This document shows positions 1 to 12,166 of a DNA stretch of 64,000 bases, piece by piece (the first letter of the stretch is position 1; each line of letters opens with the position of its first letter). The DNA is from Deltaproteobacteria bacterium (lineage in GTDB: Bacteria; Myxococcota; Myxococcia; Myxococcales; SZAS-1). The notes beneath the pieces were generated by a model. The model had not been told where the DNA came from, ran no database searches, and saw only the letters and a program-made list of their open reading frames with translations. A program made the position numbers and the translations under genes. Location of the stretch: assembly GCA_018266075.1 (NCBI GenBank), contig JAFEBB010000024.1, positions 1-64,000 on the forward strand. Reading direction: 5' to 3'.

Positions 1-1
1 C

Positions 2-673
<672 letters not shown>

Positions 674-676
<3 letters not shown>

Positions 677-687
677 CCCAGTCGTTA
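674..687. repeat. 14-bp palindromic site TAAC-N6-GTTA (exact copy 1)
   Basis: The core is TAAC CCAGTC GTTA. Its first three bases are the groEL stop codon. One of seven exact copies in the window (see findings). The arms are too short to be a strong terminator alone, and a separate terminator lies just downstream. Confidence 0.6.
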
Positions 688-702
688 AGTCCCTGCTGAC
701 AG

Positions 703-736
703 CGAAGGCCCCCGCGCGCGAGCTCGGGGGCCTTCG
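703..736 (+). terminator. Intrinsic terminator after groEL
   Basis: A perfect 12-bp GC-rich stem pairs 703-714 with 725-736 around a 10-base loop, 27 bases after the groEL stop. The downstream side has only a short T-containing stretch, so it is strong as a hairpin but weak in U-tract. It may also face the convergent aminotransferase gene that ends at 801. Confidence 0.75.
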
Positions 737-800
737 TGCTTGCGGGGGGAGCACCGAGGTGGCCTGGAGAAATGGCGACCCGCATCGCCCGGTTCTGCGT

Positions 801-2024
801 TCACTGAGCGGCGTGCACACGCGCCGAGTCGGGCATCGCCGCGCGCACCACGCGCCCCAGCCGCTCCATGCCCAGCTCGATGAGCTCGCTCGGCCGGTTC
901 GAGAAGTTGAGCCGCAGCGTCTCGCGCTCGGGCTCCGCCGCGAAGAATGGGCTCCCGGGCACGAACGCCACCTTCTGCTCCACCGCGGGCACCAGCAGCT
1001 CCTCCGCGCGCAGCCCGCTCGGCAGCCGCACCCACACGAAGAGGCCGCCGTCGGGCCGCGTCCAGCGCGAGCCAGGCGGCAGGTGCTTCTCCAGCGCGCC
1101 CAGCATGGTCAGGCAGCGCTCGCCGTACACCGCGCGGATCTTCTCCACGTGCGCGTCGTAGTCGAACGTCTCGAGGAGCGTCGCGGCCGCGCGCTGGGCC
1201 AACGTCGCGCTGTGCAGATCCGCGGCCTGCTTGGCGGTGGTGCACGCGCGCACGAGCTGGGTGGAGCCCGCGAGCCAGCCGATGCGCATGCCGGGCGCGA
1301 GCGTCTTGGAGAACGTGCCCAGCTGCACGACCACCCCCGCCTCGTCGAGCGCCATCAGCGACGGCAGGCGCTCGCCGCGGAAGCGCAGCTCGCCGTACGG
1401 GTCGTCCTCGAGGATGGGGATCTGGTGCTTGGCCGCGAGCTTCACCAGCGCGAGCCGACGCTCCAGCGAGAGCGTGGTGCCCTTGGGGTTGTGGAAGTCC
1501 GCGACGATGTAGATGAGCTTGGGCTTGCGCCTGGCGATGAGCGCCTCCAGCTCGTCCACGCGCATGCCGGCGTCATCGCTGCCCACCACCTCGAAGCTGG
1601 CCTCGTAGCCGCTGAACACCTGGAGCGCGGCCAAGTAACTCGGGTTCTCCACGGCCACCACGTCGCCGGGATCGAGCAGCACCTTGGCCACCAGGTCGAT
1701 GCCCTGCTGCGAGCCCGTTGTAACCAGAATGTTATCGACGCCCACGGTGGTCCCGCGGCGCGCGAGGCGGTCGCTGATCCACGCGCGGAGCGGCGCGTAG
1801 CCCTCGGTGACGCTGTACTGCAGCGCTTGCTCGCCGGACCTGGCGAGCGTCTCCGCATGTGCGCGCGCGATGGCCTCCACCGGGAAGAGCTCCGGCGCCG
1901 GCAGCCCGCCCGCGAAGGAGAGGATGTCGGGTCGCTCGGCGACCTTCAGGATCTCGCGTACCGCCGAGACCTTCATCCGGGTCATGCGGCGGGCCAACGT
2001 GATCGTCGTTTCAACGGCGGGCAT
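801..2024 (-). CDS. PLP-dependent aminotransferase, class I/II (LysN/2-aminoadipate-type)
   Basis: A 407-residue fold-type I aminotransferase, cytoplasmic. It shows the PLP-binding landmarks in order: SQQGID near residues 105-110, the NP of DFHNPKG near 179, DDPY at 207-210, and the Schiff-base lysine K240 in TFSKTLAPGMRIGW. The sequence is most like the 2-aminoadipate/multisubstrate aminotransferases and the catalytic halves of MocR regulators, but it has no GntR domain. The start overlaps the upstream Lrp-family gene by 14 bases, so the two are probably cotranscribed and the regulator may sense an amino acid that this enzyme acts on. The amino-acid substrate cannot be read from sequence. 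The gene contains an exact TAAC-N6-GTTA site written with AT-rich codons. Confidence 0.9.
   Translation of the reverse strand: MPAVETTITLARRMTRMKVSAVREILKVAERPDILSFAGGLPAPELFPVEAIARAHAETLARSGEQALQYSVTEGYAPLRAWISDRLARRGTTVGVDNILVTTGSQQGIDLVAKVLLDPGDVVAVENPSYLAALQVFSGYEASFEVVGSDDAGMRVDELEALIARRKPKLIYIVADFHNPKGTTLSLERRLALVKLAAKHQIPILEDDPYGELRFRGERLPSLMALDEAGVVVQLGTFSKTLAPGMRIGWLAGSTQLVRACTTAKQAADLHSATLAQRAAATLLETFDYDAHVEKIRAVYGERCLTMLGALEKHLPPGSRWTRPDGGLFVWVRLPSGLRAEELLVPAVEQKVAFVPGSPFFAAEPERETLRLNFSNRPSELIELGMERLGRVVRAAMPDSARVHAAQ
1721..1734. repeat. 14-bp palindromic site TAAC-N6-GTTA (exact copy 2, inside the aminotransferase gene)
   Basis: The core is TAAC CAGAAT GTTA on the plus strand. 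On the coding (minus) strand it spells D-N-I-L-V-T using ATT, GTT and ACA, codons that are uncommon in the surrounding GC3-biased gene. Confidence 0.6.
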
Positions 2025-2505
2025 GGCGGACCTCCAGGGCTTCGGGCTCCAGGTGCACGTGGCTCGACTCTTTGATCGAGGAGAGCACGATGGTGGTGTG
2101 CGTCCGCGTCACGCCGGGGATGGTGCGCAGCCCATCCACCAGCAGCGTGTCGAGCGACGAGGTGTTCGCGGTCTTCACCTTGAGCAGGTACGAGTCGGTG
2201 CCGGCCACGCGGTGGCACTCGAGCACGTCGCGCAGGGCGAGCACGCGCTTGGCGAAGCCGTCGAAGAACTTGGGGTGCTCGATGCCCACCCCGATGAACG
2301 CGGTGATGTCCTTGCCCAGCCGGCTGGCGTCCACGCGCGCCGCGTAGCCGAGGATCACCCCGCGCTCCTCCAGCTTGCGGATGCGCTCGGCCACGGCGGG
2401 CTGGCTCAGGCCCACGGCCTTGGCGAGCTCCATCTGCGTGGCGCGGCCGTCGGCCTGGAGCATCTCCACGATGCGGCTGTCGACGGCGTCGAGCGGTTCG
2501 AACAT
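2011..2505 (-). CDS. Lrp/AsnC-family transcriptional regulator
   Basis: A 164-residue feast/famine regulator. The N-terminal winged helix-turn-helix (about residues 8-60; QMELAKAVGLSQPAVAERIRKLEERGVI) is textbook Lrp/AsnC. The RAM ligand-binding domain (about 68-150) has the usual beta-alpha-beta pattern and a GTDSYLLKV core. Proteins of this family form octamers, bind amino acids and often regulate themselves and a neighbouring amino-acid gene. The 3' end overlaps the aminotransferase start by 14 bases. A GAGG ribosome site lies 7 bases before the ATG, and a candidate promoter sits in the AT-rich gap upstream, a plausible place for autoregulation. The effector is unknown. Confidence 0.93.
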   Translation of the reverse strand: MFEPLDAVDSRIVEMLQADGRATQMELAKAVGLSQPAVAERIRKLEERGVILGYAARVDASRLGKDITAFIGVGIEHPKFFDGFAKRVLALRDVLECHRVAGTDSYLLKVKTANTSSLDTLLVDGLRTIPGVTRTHTTIVLSSIKESSHVHLEPEALEVRHARR

Positions 2506-2526
2506 CGGCTCACCTCGGCAGCACCA

Positions 2527-2555
2527 GATTTACTATCTGCCGAAATGCGTTGCAA
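2527..2555 (-). promoter_or_regulatory. Candidate sigma-70 promoter for the Lrp-aminotransferase unit
   Basis: On the minus strand there is TTGCAA (2550-2555), a 17-base spacer, then TAAATC (2527-2532), about 22 bases before the lrp start codon. The gap 2506-2610 is unusually AT-rich and separates divergent genes, so it probably also holds the control sites of the lipoprotein at 2611. Motif-level evidence only. Confidence 0.4.
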
Positions 2556-2610
2556 ATTATGGAATATAAGCACACCTGGTGCGCCGATGGGCCTGTGCTA
2601 GGAAGCCGCC

Positions 2611-2937
2611 ATGCTTCGACTTTCTCTCTGGGCGGCCGCGCTCACCGCGGCCCTGGCGTTGGCCGGCTGCGGCAGCAAGTGCGGCGGCGCGTGCTCCGTG
2701 CTCACCAACCCCGCGTGCCCGCACGTGCAGTTCAACGGCGCGGTGAACACCTCCACCAACGACCTCTGCAACTCGACGTGCGAGGCGAACAACAACTCGG
2801 TGTGCGCCGACAACAGCAACTCCGACATCAACGGCCAGGTGCTCGACTGCATCAACGCGGTCAGCTGTGACAGCGACGCCAGCCACGCGGAGCTCGCCAT
2901 CGAGCAATGCGTGGTGAGCTGTCCGACCCACCGGTAA
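2611..2937 (+). CDS. Small cysteine-rich lipoprotein
   Basis: A 108-residue protein with a signal peptide ending in the lipobox LAGC (Cys about residue 20), so it is predicted to be lipid-anchored in the envelope. After the anchor it has about ten cysteines in pairs (for example SKCGGAC, STCEANNNSVC), which suggests a disulfide-knotted periplasmic or surface domain. It resembles in style, but not clearly in sequence, the small lipoproteins at 21655 and 22054. No known domain is recognised. It is convergent with psuG, whose stop codon begins at the next base. Confidence 0.75.
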   Translation: MLRLSLWAAALTAALALAGCGSKCGGACSVLTNPACPHVQFNGAVNTSTNDLCNSTCEANNNSVCADNSNSDINGQVLDCINAVSCDSDASHAELAIEQCVVSCPTHR

Positions 2938-3849
<912 letters not shown>

Positions 3850-3869
3850 CGCGACAATCTAGCCGACCG

Positions 3870-5597
3870 TCAGGACGCCGTGCTCTCCGGCTCGCGTCCG
3901 CCCTCGGCGCCGCCTTCCGTGGTCCCGCGCTTGCGCGTGGTGCCCAGGCCGTACTCGGCGAGCTTCTTGTCCAGCGTAGGCCGGCTGATGCCCAGCAGCC
4001 GCGCGGCTTCGACTTTCTTTCCCGCGGCCTTGGTCATCGCCCGACTGATCGCCTCTCGCTCCACGGCTTCGACGAGCGAGCCCAGCGACTCCTCGCCCAC
4101 CGCCAGCCCCGCGCGGATCTCCGGCGGCAGGTGCTGGGGCAGCACTTCTTCGAGATCGAGCATGTCCAGGCGCTCGATGAGGCCGCTCACCTCGCTGATG
4201 TTCGCGGGGAACGCGTAGGCGGTGAGGCTGGCCTGCGTCTCCGGCGTGAGGCGAAGCGGCCGCGCGTTGGGCGCGCGCCGCGCGAGATCGGCGAAGTGCG
4301 CGAGCAGGAGCGGCAGGTCGCCGGGACGCTCGCGCAGCGGCGGTACTTCGACCTCCACGCCGGCCATGAGGTTCGCGACTTCGAACGGAATGTCGCCGCG
4401 CGCCGCGAGCCGAGCGGGCGGCTCGCGCGAAGTCGAATACAGGCGCACGTCGAAGCGCAGATCGCCGCCATCGGGGCCGGGCGCCTGGCCGCGCTGGAGC
4501 ACGTCCATGAGCCGCGTGGCCAGCGCGCGGTTCAAGGCCTCGAGCCCGAGCAGCAGCAGCGTGCCGCCGTCCGCGCGAGCAAACGCTGACGCGCGATTTC
4601 GCGCACCGAAGAGCAGCTCCTCCGCGCGCGGCGAGCGCAGGTCCACCACGCCGAGCGGCTGCATGGAGCGCGGGCCGCGGGCGATGGAGAAGCGCGCCAG
4701 CGTCTGCTTGCCGGTGCCGCGCTCGCCCACGAAGCACGCGGGCAGATCGCTGTAGGCAACTTTTCGCGCCAGCTCCAGGACGCGACGGAACGGGCGGCTC
4801 TGGCCCACCAGCATCGCGTCCGACTCGGCGTCCTCGTCGCGCTGGCGGAGCGCGGTCATGGCCTGGGCGGCGAGACGGGCCACGCTCGCAAGCAGCGAGA
4901 GCTCATCGCGGGCGAAGACCTCGTCGGTGCGCTGCACGAAGAGCAGGCCCAGCACCTCGCCGGTGCGCAGCGCGATGGGCGCCGACGCCGCTGGCCCGAG
5001 CCGCGCCACCTGGCGCTCCTCGATGCCCGCGCGCACCAGCCCGCGGGGCACGGCTGCCTCGCGCGCACCCTGCACCACCGCGGGCACGAGCGTGCCCTCT
5101 TGCAGAATCAGCGCGCTGACCACGTCGGCGCCGAGCGCGCGCGTCACCTCTTCGGCCACGCGCCGCGCCACCGCGCCTGCGCTGGAGGCGTTCAAGAGCT
5201 GCGCCGAGACGGCGAGCAGCACGCCCTCGTTGCCCGCGAAGGGCAGCAGATCTTCGGCGGCGTAGGTGATGTCCGGCTCGGGCTGCGGCCCTTCGGCGAC
5301 CTCGGCCGCGAGCGGCGGATCCACCACGAACGCGGTCGAGCCAATGGTCACGCGGTCGCCGGGCTCGAGCGCGCGTGCGCCTTCGATGCGCTCGCCGTTC
5401 ACGAACGTGCCGTTGCGCGAGCCGAGGTCGGTGATGTTGAGCTTGCCGGCCTGCACCTCGAGGCGCGCGTGGCGGCGCGAGGCGCGCGAGTCAGCCAGGG
5501 CGATCTCGCACGACGGCGAACGGCCGAGCGTGGCTTCGCCCTGCACGACGAAGCGGGAGCCCGAGAGCGGGCCGGTCGCGGCGACCAAAGACGGCAT
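3870..5597 (-). CDS. FHA-GAF-AAA-HTH protein, degenerate sigma-54 activator-like
   Basis: 575 residues. An FHA domain (about 1-92, with GRSPSCEIALADSRASRRH and GSRNGTF) reads phosphothreonine; a GAF-like domain follows (about 120-255); then an AAA+ module (265-490) and a Fis-type helix-turn-helix (505-552, with AARLLGISRPTLDKKL). The layout is that of myxobacterial FHA-linked enhancer-binding proteins. The motor is damaged: a P-loop like GERGTGK (291-297) remains, but the GAFTGA loop that touches sigma-54 is missing between LFG (329) and the Walker B strand, the Walker B Asp-Glu is replaced (GGTLLLLGL, 344-352), and the arginine fingers and sensor II Arg are gone. I infer a DNA-binding, phosphopeptide-responsive regulator that cannot open sigma-54 promoters. 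Confidence 0.85.
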   Translation of the reverse strand: MPSLVAATGPLSGSRFVVQGEATLGRSPSCEIALADSRASRRHARLEVQAGKLNITDLGSRNGTFVNGERIEGARALEPGDRVTIGSTAFVVDPPLAAEVAEGPQPEPDITYAAEDLLPFAGNEGVLLAVSAQLLNASSAGAVARRVAEEVTRALGADVVSALILQEGTLVPAVVQGAREAAVPRGLVRAGIEERQVARLGPAASAPIALRTGEVLGLLFVQRTDEVFARDELSLLASVARLAAQAMTALRQRDEDAESDAMLVGQSRPFRRVLELARKVAYSDLPACFVGERGTGKQTLARFSIARGPRSMQPLGVVDLRSPRAEELLFGARNRASAFARADGGTLLLLGLEALNRALATRLMDVLQRGQAPGPDGGDLRFDVRLYSTSREPPARLAARGDIPFEVANLMAGVEVEVPPLRERPGDLPLLLAHFADLARRAPNARPLRLTPETQASLTAYAFPANISEVSGLIERLDMLDLEEVLPQHLPPEIRAGLAVGEESLGSLVEAVEREAISRAMTKAAGKKVEAARLLGISRPTLDKKLAEYGLGTTRKRGTTEGGAEGGREPESTAS

Positions 5598-5639
5598 GGA
5601 TCGAGGTTACCCCGAGCGCCGCGGATTCCGAAGCGAGCC

Positions 5640-6254
5640 CTAGAGATATTTCTCGATCTGCTTGAACACCTCGATGCGATCCACGAGGTCGGAGAGATAG
5701 TCGAGCCGGTCGGTGGGAAGGGTGATCACCGGCGAGAGGTCGTAGCGGCTGAACCAGTCCTCGTAGAGGTCGTTCAGGCGCTTGAGGTACGCGGTGGGGA
5801 TGTCCTGCTCCATGGCCCGGCCGCGGCCGCGGATGCGTTCCTTGAGGGTCTTCACCGGGCAGCGCAGGTAGATCATCAAGTCCGGTGGCGCGAGCGCGCG
5901 GGAGACGATCTCGTAGAGCTCGCTGTAGGTCTTCCAATCGCGTGCGTCGATGGCCTTGGTGTGGTGCAGGTTGCGCGCGAAGATCTCCGCGTCTTCGTAG
6001 ATGGTGCGGTCCTGCAGCACGGTGCCCGGCTCCTTCTCGAGCTCGCGGTGCAGCCGGAACTTGTGGGTGAGGAAGTAGATCTGCGACTTGAAGGCGTAGC
6101 CCTTCATGTCGGCGTAGAAGTCTTCGAGGTACGGGTTGGTGTCGTTGGGCTCGAAGAACGGCTTCACCGGGTACTTCTTGCAGAGGAAGCTCACGAGCTC
6201 CGTCTTGCCTGCGCCGATGTTGCCGGCGACCGCGATGAAGCGCTTTCGCGACAT
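5640..6254 (-). CDS. Deoxynucleoside kinase (dNK/dCK-dGK family)
   Basis: 204 residues, the usual size for bacterial deoxyadenosine/deoxyguanosine/deoxycytidine kinases. It phosphorylates deoxynucleosides to 5'-monophosphates with ATP or another NTP in the cytoplasm, as part of DNA-precursor salvage. Visible landmarks are the P-loop GNIGAGKT (11-18), the substrate-site glutamate FFEP near 35, the catalytic DRTIYED stretch near 80-90, and the arginine-rich lid RIRGRGRAMEQ near 140. Which base it prefers cannot be told from sequence. It pairs functionally with the thymidine kinase at 55466. The promoter region upstream holds a heptamer repeat (6306-6345). Confidence 0.9.
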   Translation of the reverse strand: MSRKRFIAVAGNIGAGKTELVSFLCKKYPVKPFFEPNDTNPYLEDFYADMKGYAFKSQIYFLTHKFRLHRELEKEPGTVLQDRTIYEDAEIFARNLHHTKAIDARDWKTYSELYEIVSRALAPPDLMIYLRCPVKTLKERIRGRGRAMEQDIPTAYLKRLNDLYEDWFSRYDLSPVITLPTDRLDYLSDLVDRIEVFKQIEKYL

Positions 6255-6305
6255 GCATCCGATCTAGGCGAGATCGTCCAAGAGCCACAAGCAATATGGC
6301 GTCGT

Positions 6306-6345
6306 CGAACGGCCCACGACCCGCGACCCACGTCCCGCGATTGGG
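6306..6345. repeat. Heptamer-built intergenic element A
   Basis: A 40-base run of imperfect 7-bp units (on the minus strand: CCCAATC, GCGGGAC, GTGGGTC, GCGGGTC, GTGGGCC, then GTTCG). It matches element F (55425-55465) at 36 of 40 positions in opposite orientation. It lies between the terminator of the GIDE gene and the dNK start. Confidence 0.7.
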
Positions 6346-6385
6346 AAAAAAAACGGCGGGCACCCGATCGCTCGGGTACCCGCCG
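6346..6385 (-). terminator. Intrinsic terminator of the GIDE-domain gene
   Basis: Read on the minus strand, a 14-bp stem with one mismatch (6354-6367 paired with 6372-6385) and a 4-base loop is followed at once by eight T residues (6346-6353). This is the clearest rho-independent terminator in the window; it starts 40 bases after the stop codon. Confidence 0.9.
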
Positions 6386-6424
6386 CCACTTCCCCTCTCC
6401 AGGCGCTCCCGGAGCTCGCAAAAA

Positions 6425-7156
6425 TCAATGAACCAGATTGGCGACCACGCCCATCACCGCGCCGGCCGCGGTGGCGGCGCCGCCGCCCATCAGGAAGTAC
6501 TTGCTCTGCTTCACGCTGTGGCCGAGCAGGGCGTCGCGGTTCTTGTTCGAGAGGATGAGCGAGGCCCACTTGGGCGCCACCACGCTGGTGCCCTGCTCGG
6601 CCACGCGGCCGCACACGAAGAGCTTGTCCTGCGGCGCGAGGATGCGCTCCTCGACCTTGAACTTGGCGCCCAGCGGAACCGTCCGCGTGGTCACGCGCAG
6701 GTTGCCGAAGACGAGCTCGTCGCCCTTGATGGAGCCCACGAGGCCGGCCTTCTTCTCCTCGTTGAAGGAGGTGCTCATGTCGAAGTCGCCCTCCTCGCTG
6801 ATCTCCACCCGCACCGCGCCCGTGCCGTCGTCCACGAGGAGCGCCGAGCCGAGCCTGGACTCGTCGAGGACCTTCTCCACGCTGCTGTCGCCGTCCTTCC
6901 AGCTGGCGATGACCTTGTAGCTGTAGAAGTGACAGGGCTTGCCGGAGACCGGAGCCGTCAACAGGCCCGGCGCCTTCACCGAGCCCTCGAAGCTGATGGC
7001 GCCCTTCTCGCCGGCCACCGCGAGGCCCTGCTGGGCGGCGTCGCCGGTCTTCACGAACGGCGTCTTGGCGATGCGGCCCGCGCGGTACTTCTGCATGGCG
7101 CCCCAGATGCAGCCGACGATTCCCAGCGCCACCATCACGACAGCCAAGCCAGCCAT
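6425..7156 (-). CDS. Membrane protein with GIDE (MUL1-like) domain
   Basis: 243 residues with the start at 7156, where GGGGAG lies 7 bases upstream; a longer frame exists but lacks a ribosome site. A membrane segment sits at each end (about 2-20 and 220-240), with the conserved middle between them. That middle resembles the GIDE domain of the eukaryotic mitochondrial ligase MUL1/MAPL (features such as GKPCHFY near 80, a DDGTGAVRV strand, and AEQGTSVV later), but there is no RING finger. Bacterial members are of unknown function. It is divergent from plsC, so a role in envelope or lipid homeostasis is possible but only inferred. Own terminator at 6346-6385. Confidence 0.7.
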   Translation of the reverse strand: MAGLAVVMVALGIVGCIWGAMQKYRAGRIAKTPFVKTGDAAQQGLAVAGEKGAISFEGSVKAPGLLTAPVSGKPCHFYSYKVIASWKDGDSSVEKVLDESRLGSALLVDDGTGAVRVEISEEGDFDMSTSFNEEKKAGLVGSIKGDELVFGNLRVTTRTVPLGAKFKVEERILAPQDKLFVCGRVAEQGTSVVAPKWASLILSNKNRDALLGHSVKQSKYFLMGGGAATAAGAVMGVVANLVH

Positions 7157-7275
7157 GGTCGTCTCCCCGGTGTCTCGACGGAGCGGGCGAGCGCGCGGTC
7201 CGTCGGCGTATGCGAGTCCAACGGGGCGCCTTGACGCGCTGTGCAAGCTTTCTGCGCCCCGCTGCTCGGGCGGCG

Positions 7276-7304
7276 TTGGAAAGGGCGGAAGTTCGCGTTA
7301 CAAC
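7276..7304 (+). promoter_or_regulatory. Candidate sigma-70 promoter for plsC
   Basis: TTGGAA (7276-7281), a 17-base spacer and TACAAC (7299-7304), giving a predicted start near 7311, about 40 bases before the plsC ATG. Confidence 0.45.
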
Positions 7305-7350
7305 GCCCCGTTTCGAGAAGTGGGCCCCCCAGGGAGCCTGTTCCGCTGCC

Positions 7351-8154
7351 ATGTTCCTCACGCTCTTCGCGCTCATCTTCGTGGTGGTCTGGGACATCCC
7401 CTGGATGATCGTGGTGGGGCTCGCGCTGCTCTTCGTCCCGCGGCTGCGCGGCAGCGACTTTTCGTGCTCGATGGCGCGGCGCTATTGGGCGCCCGGGCTC
7501 TTCTGGGCGGGCGACCAGGAGTTCGTGCTCGAGGGCGCCGAGAACTGTCCGAAGACGTCGGCGGTGTACCTGTGCAACCACCAGGGCATCCCCGACATCC
7601 CCATGATCTACTGCCTGCCGGTGACGCTCCGGTTCGTGGCCAAGAGCACCATCAAGTACGTCCCGTTCCTGGGCTGGTACATGCTCGCCGACCGGCACAT
7701 CTTCATCGACCGTCACCGTCGGCAGGATGCGCTGCGCTCGCTGCAGCGGGCCGGCGAGCAGATCCGCAACGGCATCAACGTGGTGATGTTCCCCGAGGGC
7801 ACCCGCACCCGCGACGGCAAGATCCTGCCCTTCAAGAAGGGCCCGTTCCGCCTGGCCATCGAGGCGCAGGTGCCGGTGGTTCCGCTGGCGCTCGAGGGCG
7901 CGCGCAACGCCTGGGCCAAGGGCGAGCTGTGGATCCGCCCGGGCACGCTGCGGCTCAAGGTGGGCGAGCCCATCCCCACCGCGGGGCTCGGGCCGGGCGA
8001 CACGGAAGCGCTGATGGTGAAGGTGCGCCAGGCGATCATCGAGCTGCACAAAGAGATCGGCGGCGCCGGGGGCGATCTCGCCGACAACATCGCGCCCGTG
8101 GGCAAGCACTCGCCCGACGAAGCCGAGTCCGACGACGAAAGGAAGACGGCATGA
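7351..8154 (+). CDS. plsC: 1-acyl-sn-glycerol-3-phosphate acyltransferase (PlsC/LPLAT family)
   Basis: 267 residues from the ATG at 7351, which opens with a hydrophobic membrane helix. It transfers an acyl chain to lysophosphatidic acid to make phosphatidic acid on the inner membrane. The acyltransferase motifs are complete: NHQGIPD (the H-x4-D catalytic pair), FIDRHRR, FPEGTRTRDG (phosphate binding) and the VPLALEGARNAW block. AGGGAG upstream is rather distant (14 bases), so the start is less certain than the identity. The stop overlaps the next gene's ATG (ATGA), so the two are translationally coupled. Confidence 0.88.
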   Translation: MFLTLFALIFVVVWDIPWMIVVGLALLFVPRLRGSDFSCSMARRYWAPGLFWAGDQEFVLEGAENCPKTSAVYLCNHQGIPDIPMIYCLPVTLRFVAKSTIKYVPFLGWYMLADRHIFIDRHRRQDALRSLQRAGEQIRNGINVVMFPEGTRTRDGKILPFKKGPFRLAIEAQVPVVPLALEGARNAWAKGELWIRPGTLRLKVGEPIPTAGLGPGDTEALMVKVRQAIIELHKEIGGAGGDLADNIAPVGKHSPDEAESDDERKTA

Positions 8155-9524
8155 GCCGCGCGCTCGTTTGGCCGCTCGCTGCGCTGGTGTTCGCGGGGTG
8201 CGCGCACGGCAGCGCCGCCGGTGATGACTCCGCCGTCGACTCGGATCCGCTCGCCGCCGCCGAGAGCGCCAAGGCCGCCAACAAGCCCGACGAGGCCATC
8301 CACGATCTGCGTCAGGCGCTGAAGGCCGATCCGCACCGGCTCGACGCCTGGCGCTTGCTCGTGCAGGTGCACACCGAGGCCGGCCGGCTCGGCGAGCTGA
8401 CGAGCGACCTCAAGCAGAAGGCCGCCGCGCAGCCGAACGACGACGCGCTCCACTACGCGCTGGGCCTGGCCTACTTCGCCGAGAGCAAGACCGCCGGCGA
8501 CGCCGCGCTCACCGAGTTCCAGGCCGCGGAGAAGCTCAAGCCCACCGAGGCCGAGTATCCGTTCCGGCTCGGCGTGGCCTACTTCGAGCTCGAGCGCTGG
8601 GGCGACGCGCTGGCGCCGTTGCAGCGCGCGGTGCAGCTCGCGCCCAAGAACGCCAAGTACCACGTGCCGCTGGGGCTCGCGCTCGCCAAGCTGCAGAAGA
8701 AGCAGCAAGCGCTCGACGAGTTCCGCGCGCTGCTCGAGCTCTCGCCTTCGGGCAAGGACGTGAAGCTCGCCCAGCAGGCGCTCGAGCGGCTGGAAGACCC
8801 GCTGCGCGACATCCCCCAGGCGGAGGCCGACAACGTGCGCCGGGGCATCGACTGGCTGCACCAGGCCGACTCGCCGCAGCAGGCCATCGACCTCTTCCAG
8901 GACGTGCTCGACCGCTATCCGGACCTCGCGCCGGTGCACGTGCTGATTGGGCTCGCCTACGAGCGCCTCGACGACGCCGCGCCGGCCATCGAGCACCTCC
9001 AGCGCGCCATCGAGCTCGCGCCGGATGACGCGCAGGCCTACCTGTACCTGGGCGAGCTCTACTTCTCGAAGCAGAAGCCCGAGCGCGCCGTGGACTACTA
9101 CCAGAAGGCGCTCGCGCGGAACCCGCTGCTGGATCGCGCGTACGGCCGGCTCGGCGAGATCGCGGTGACCCGCAGCGACAGCACCGCGGCCATCGCCAAC
9201 TTCAAGATGCTCGTCGTTCTCAGCCCCGACGATCCGGGCGCGCACGTGGCCATGGCCCAGGCGTACGAGCTCGCCGGCCAGTACGACAGCGCCGAGCAAG
9301 AGCTGCGCGGCATCGTCGCGCGCGACCCGAAGAACCTCGACGCCGAGCTGAGGCTGGGCTTCCTCTGCGCCGCGCTGGCCAAGAAGGCGCCCACGTCGAC
9401 CGAGCGCGACATGCGGCAGAAGCAGGCCCAGGCCGCGTTCCAGAAGGTGCTCGACGTGCAGCCGGAGAACGTGGCCGCGAGCCGCGCTATCCAGGAGCTG
9501 CACGGCAGCGGCGTACCGCAGTGA
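8151..9524 (+). CDS. TPR-repeat lipoprotein
   Basis: 457 residues. The start is the ATG that overlaps the plsC stop in an ATGA junction. A signal peptide with lipobox VFAGC (Cys about residue 17) predicts a lipid anchor. The remainder is a near-continuous series of tetratricopeptide repeats, with units such as ALHYALGLAYFAESKT, PVHVLIGLAYERLDD and QAYLYLGELYFSKQK, which form a helical scaffold for protein-protein contacts. Coupling to plsC suggests the two products are needed together, perhaps in outer-membrane or lipid assembly, but no partner can be named. No catalytic domain is present. Confidence 0.85.
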   Translation: MSRALVWPLAALVFAGCAHGSAAGDDSAVDSDPLAAAESAKAANKPDEAIHDLRQALKADPHRLDAWRLLVQVHTEAGRLGELTSDLKQKAAAQPNDDALHYALGLAYFAESKTAGDAALTEFQAAEKLKPTEAEYPFRLGVAYFELERWGDALAPLQRAVQLAPKNAKYHVPLGLALAKLQKKQQALDEFRALLELSPSGKDVKLAQQALERLEDPLRDIPQAEADNVRRGIDWLHQADSPQQAIDLFQDVLDRYPDLAPVHVLIGLAYERLDDAAPAIEHLQRAIELAPDDAQAYLYLGELYFSKQKPERAVDYYQKALARNPLLDRAYGRLGEIAVTRSDSTAAIANFKMLVVLSPDDPGAHVAMAQAYELAGQYDSAEQELRGIVARDPKNLDAELRLGFLCAALAKKAPTSTERDMRQKQAQAAFQKVLDVQPENVAASRAIQELHGSGVPQ

Positions 9525-9527
9525 GAA

Positions 9528-9601
9528 TGGCTGGGGGACTAGGAATCGAACCTAGATAAGCAGATTCAAAGTCTGCCGTCCTGCCGTTAGACGATCCCCC
9601 A
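9528..9601 (-). tRNA. tRNA-Gln (anticodon UUG)
   Basis: Read on the minus strand, a 74-base cloverleaf including an encoded CCA end (complement of 9528-9530). The acceptor stem TGGGGGA pairs with TCCCCCA with discriminator G; the anticodon stem GCAGA/TCTGC encloses the loop CTTTGAA, giving anticodon TTG (glutamine). The T arm contains GGTTCGATTCC. The U1-A72 pair is typical of bacterial tRNA-Gln. It lies 40 bases downstream of gyrB on the same strand. Confidence 0.95.
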
Positions 9602-9641
9602 GCAGTGGGATCTCACCACGCGATTCCTGCCTGATGACGCG

Positions 9642-12166
<2,525 letters not shown>

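Noticed and set aside
759-2075. A 438-codon plus-strand frame over the aminotransferase gene
   Set aside because: It is the complement of a recognised PLP enzyme and has an Arg/His/Ala-rich shadow composition.
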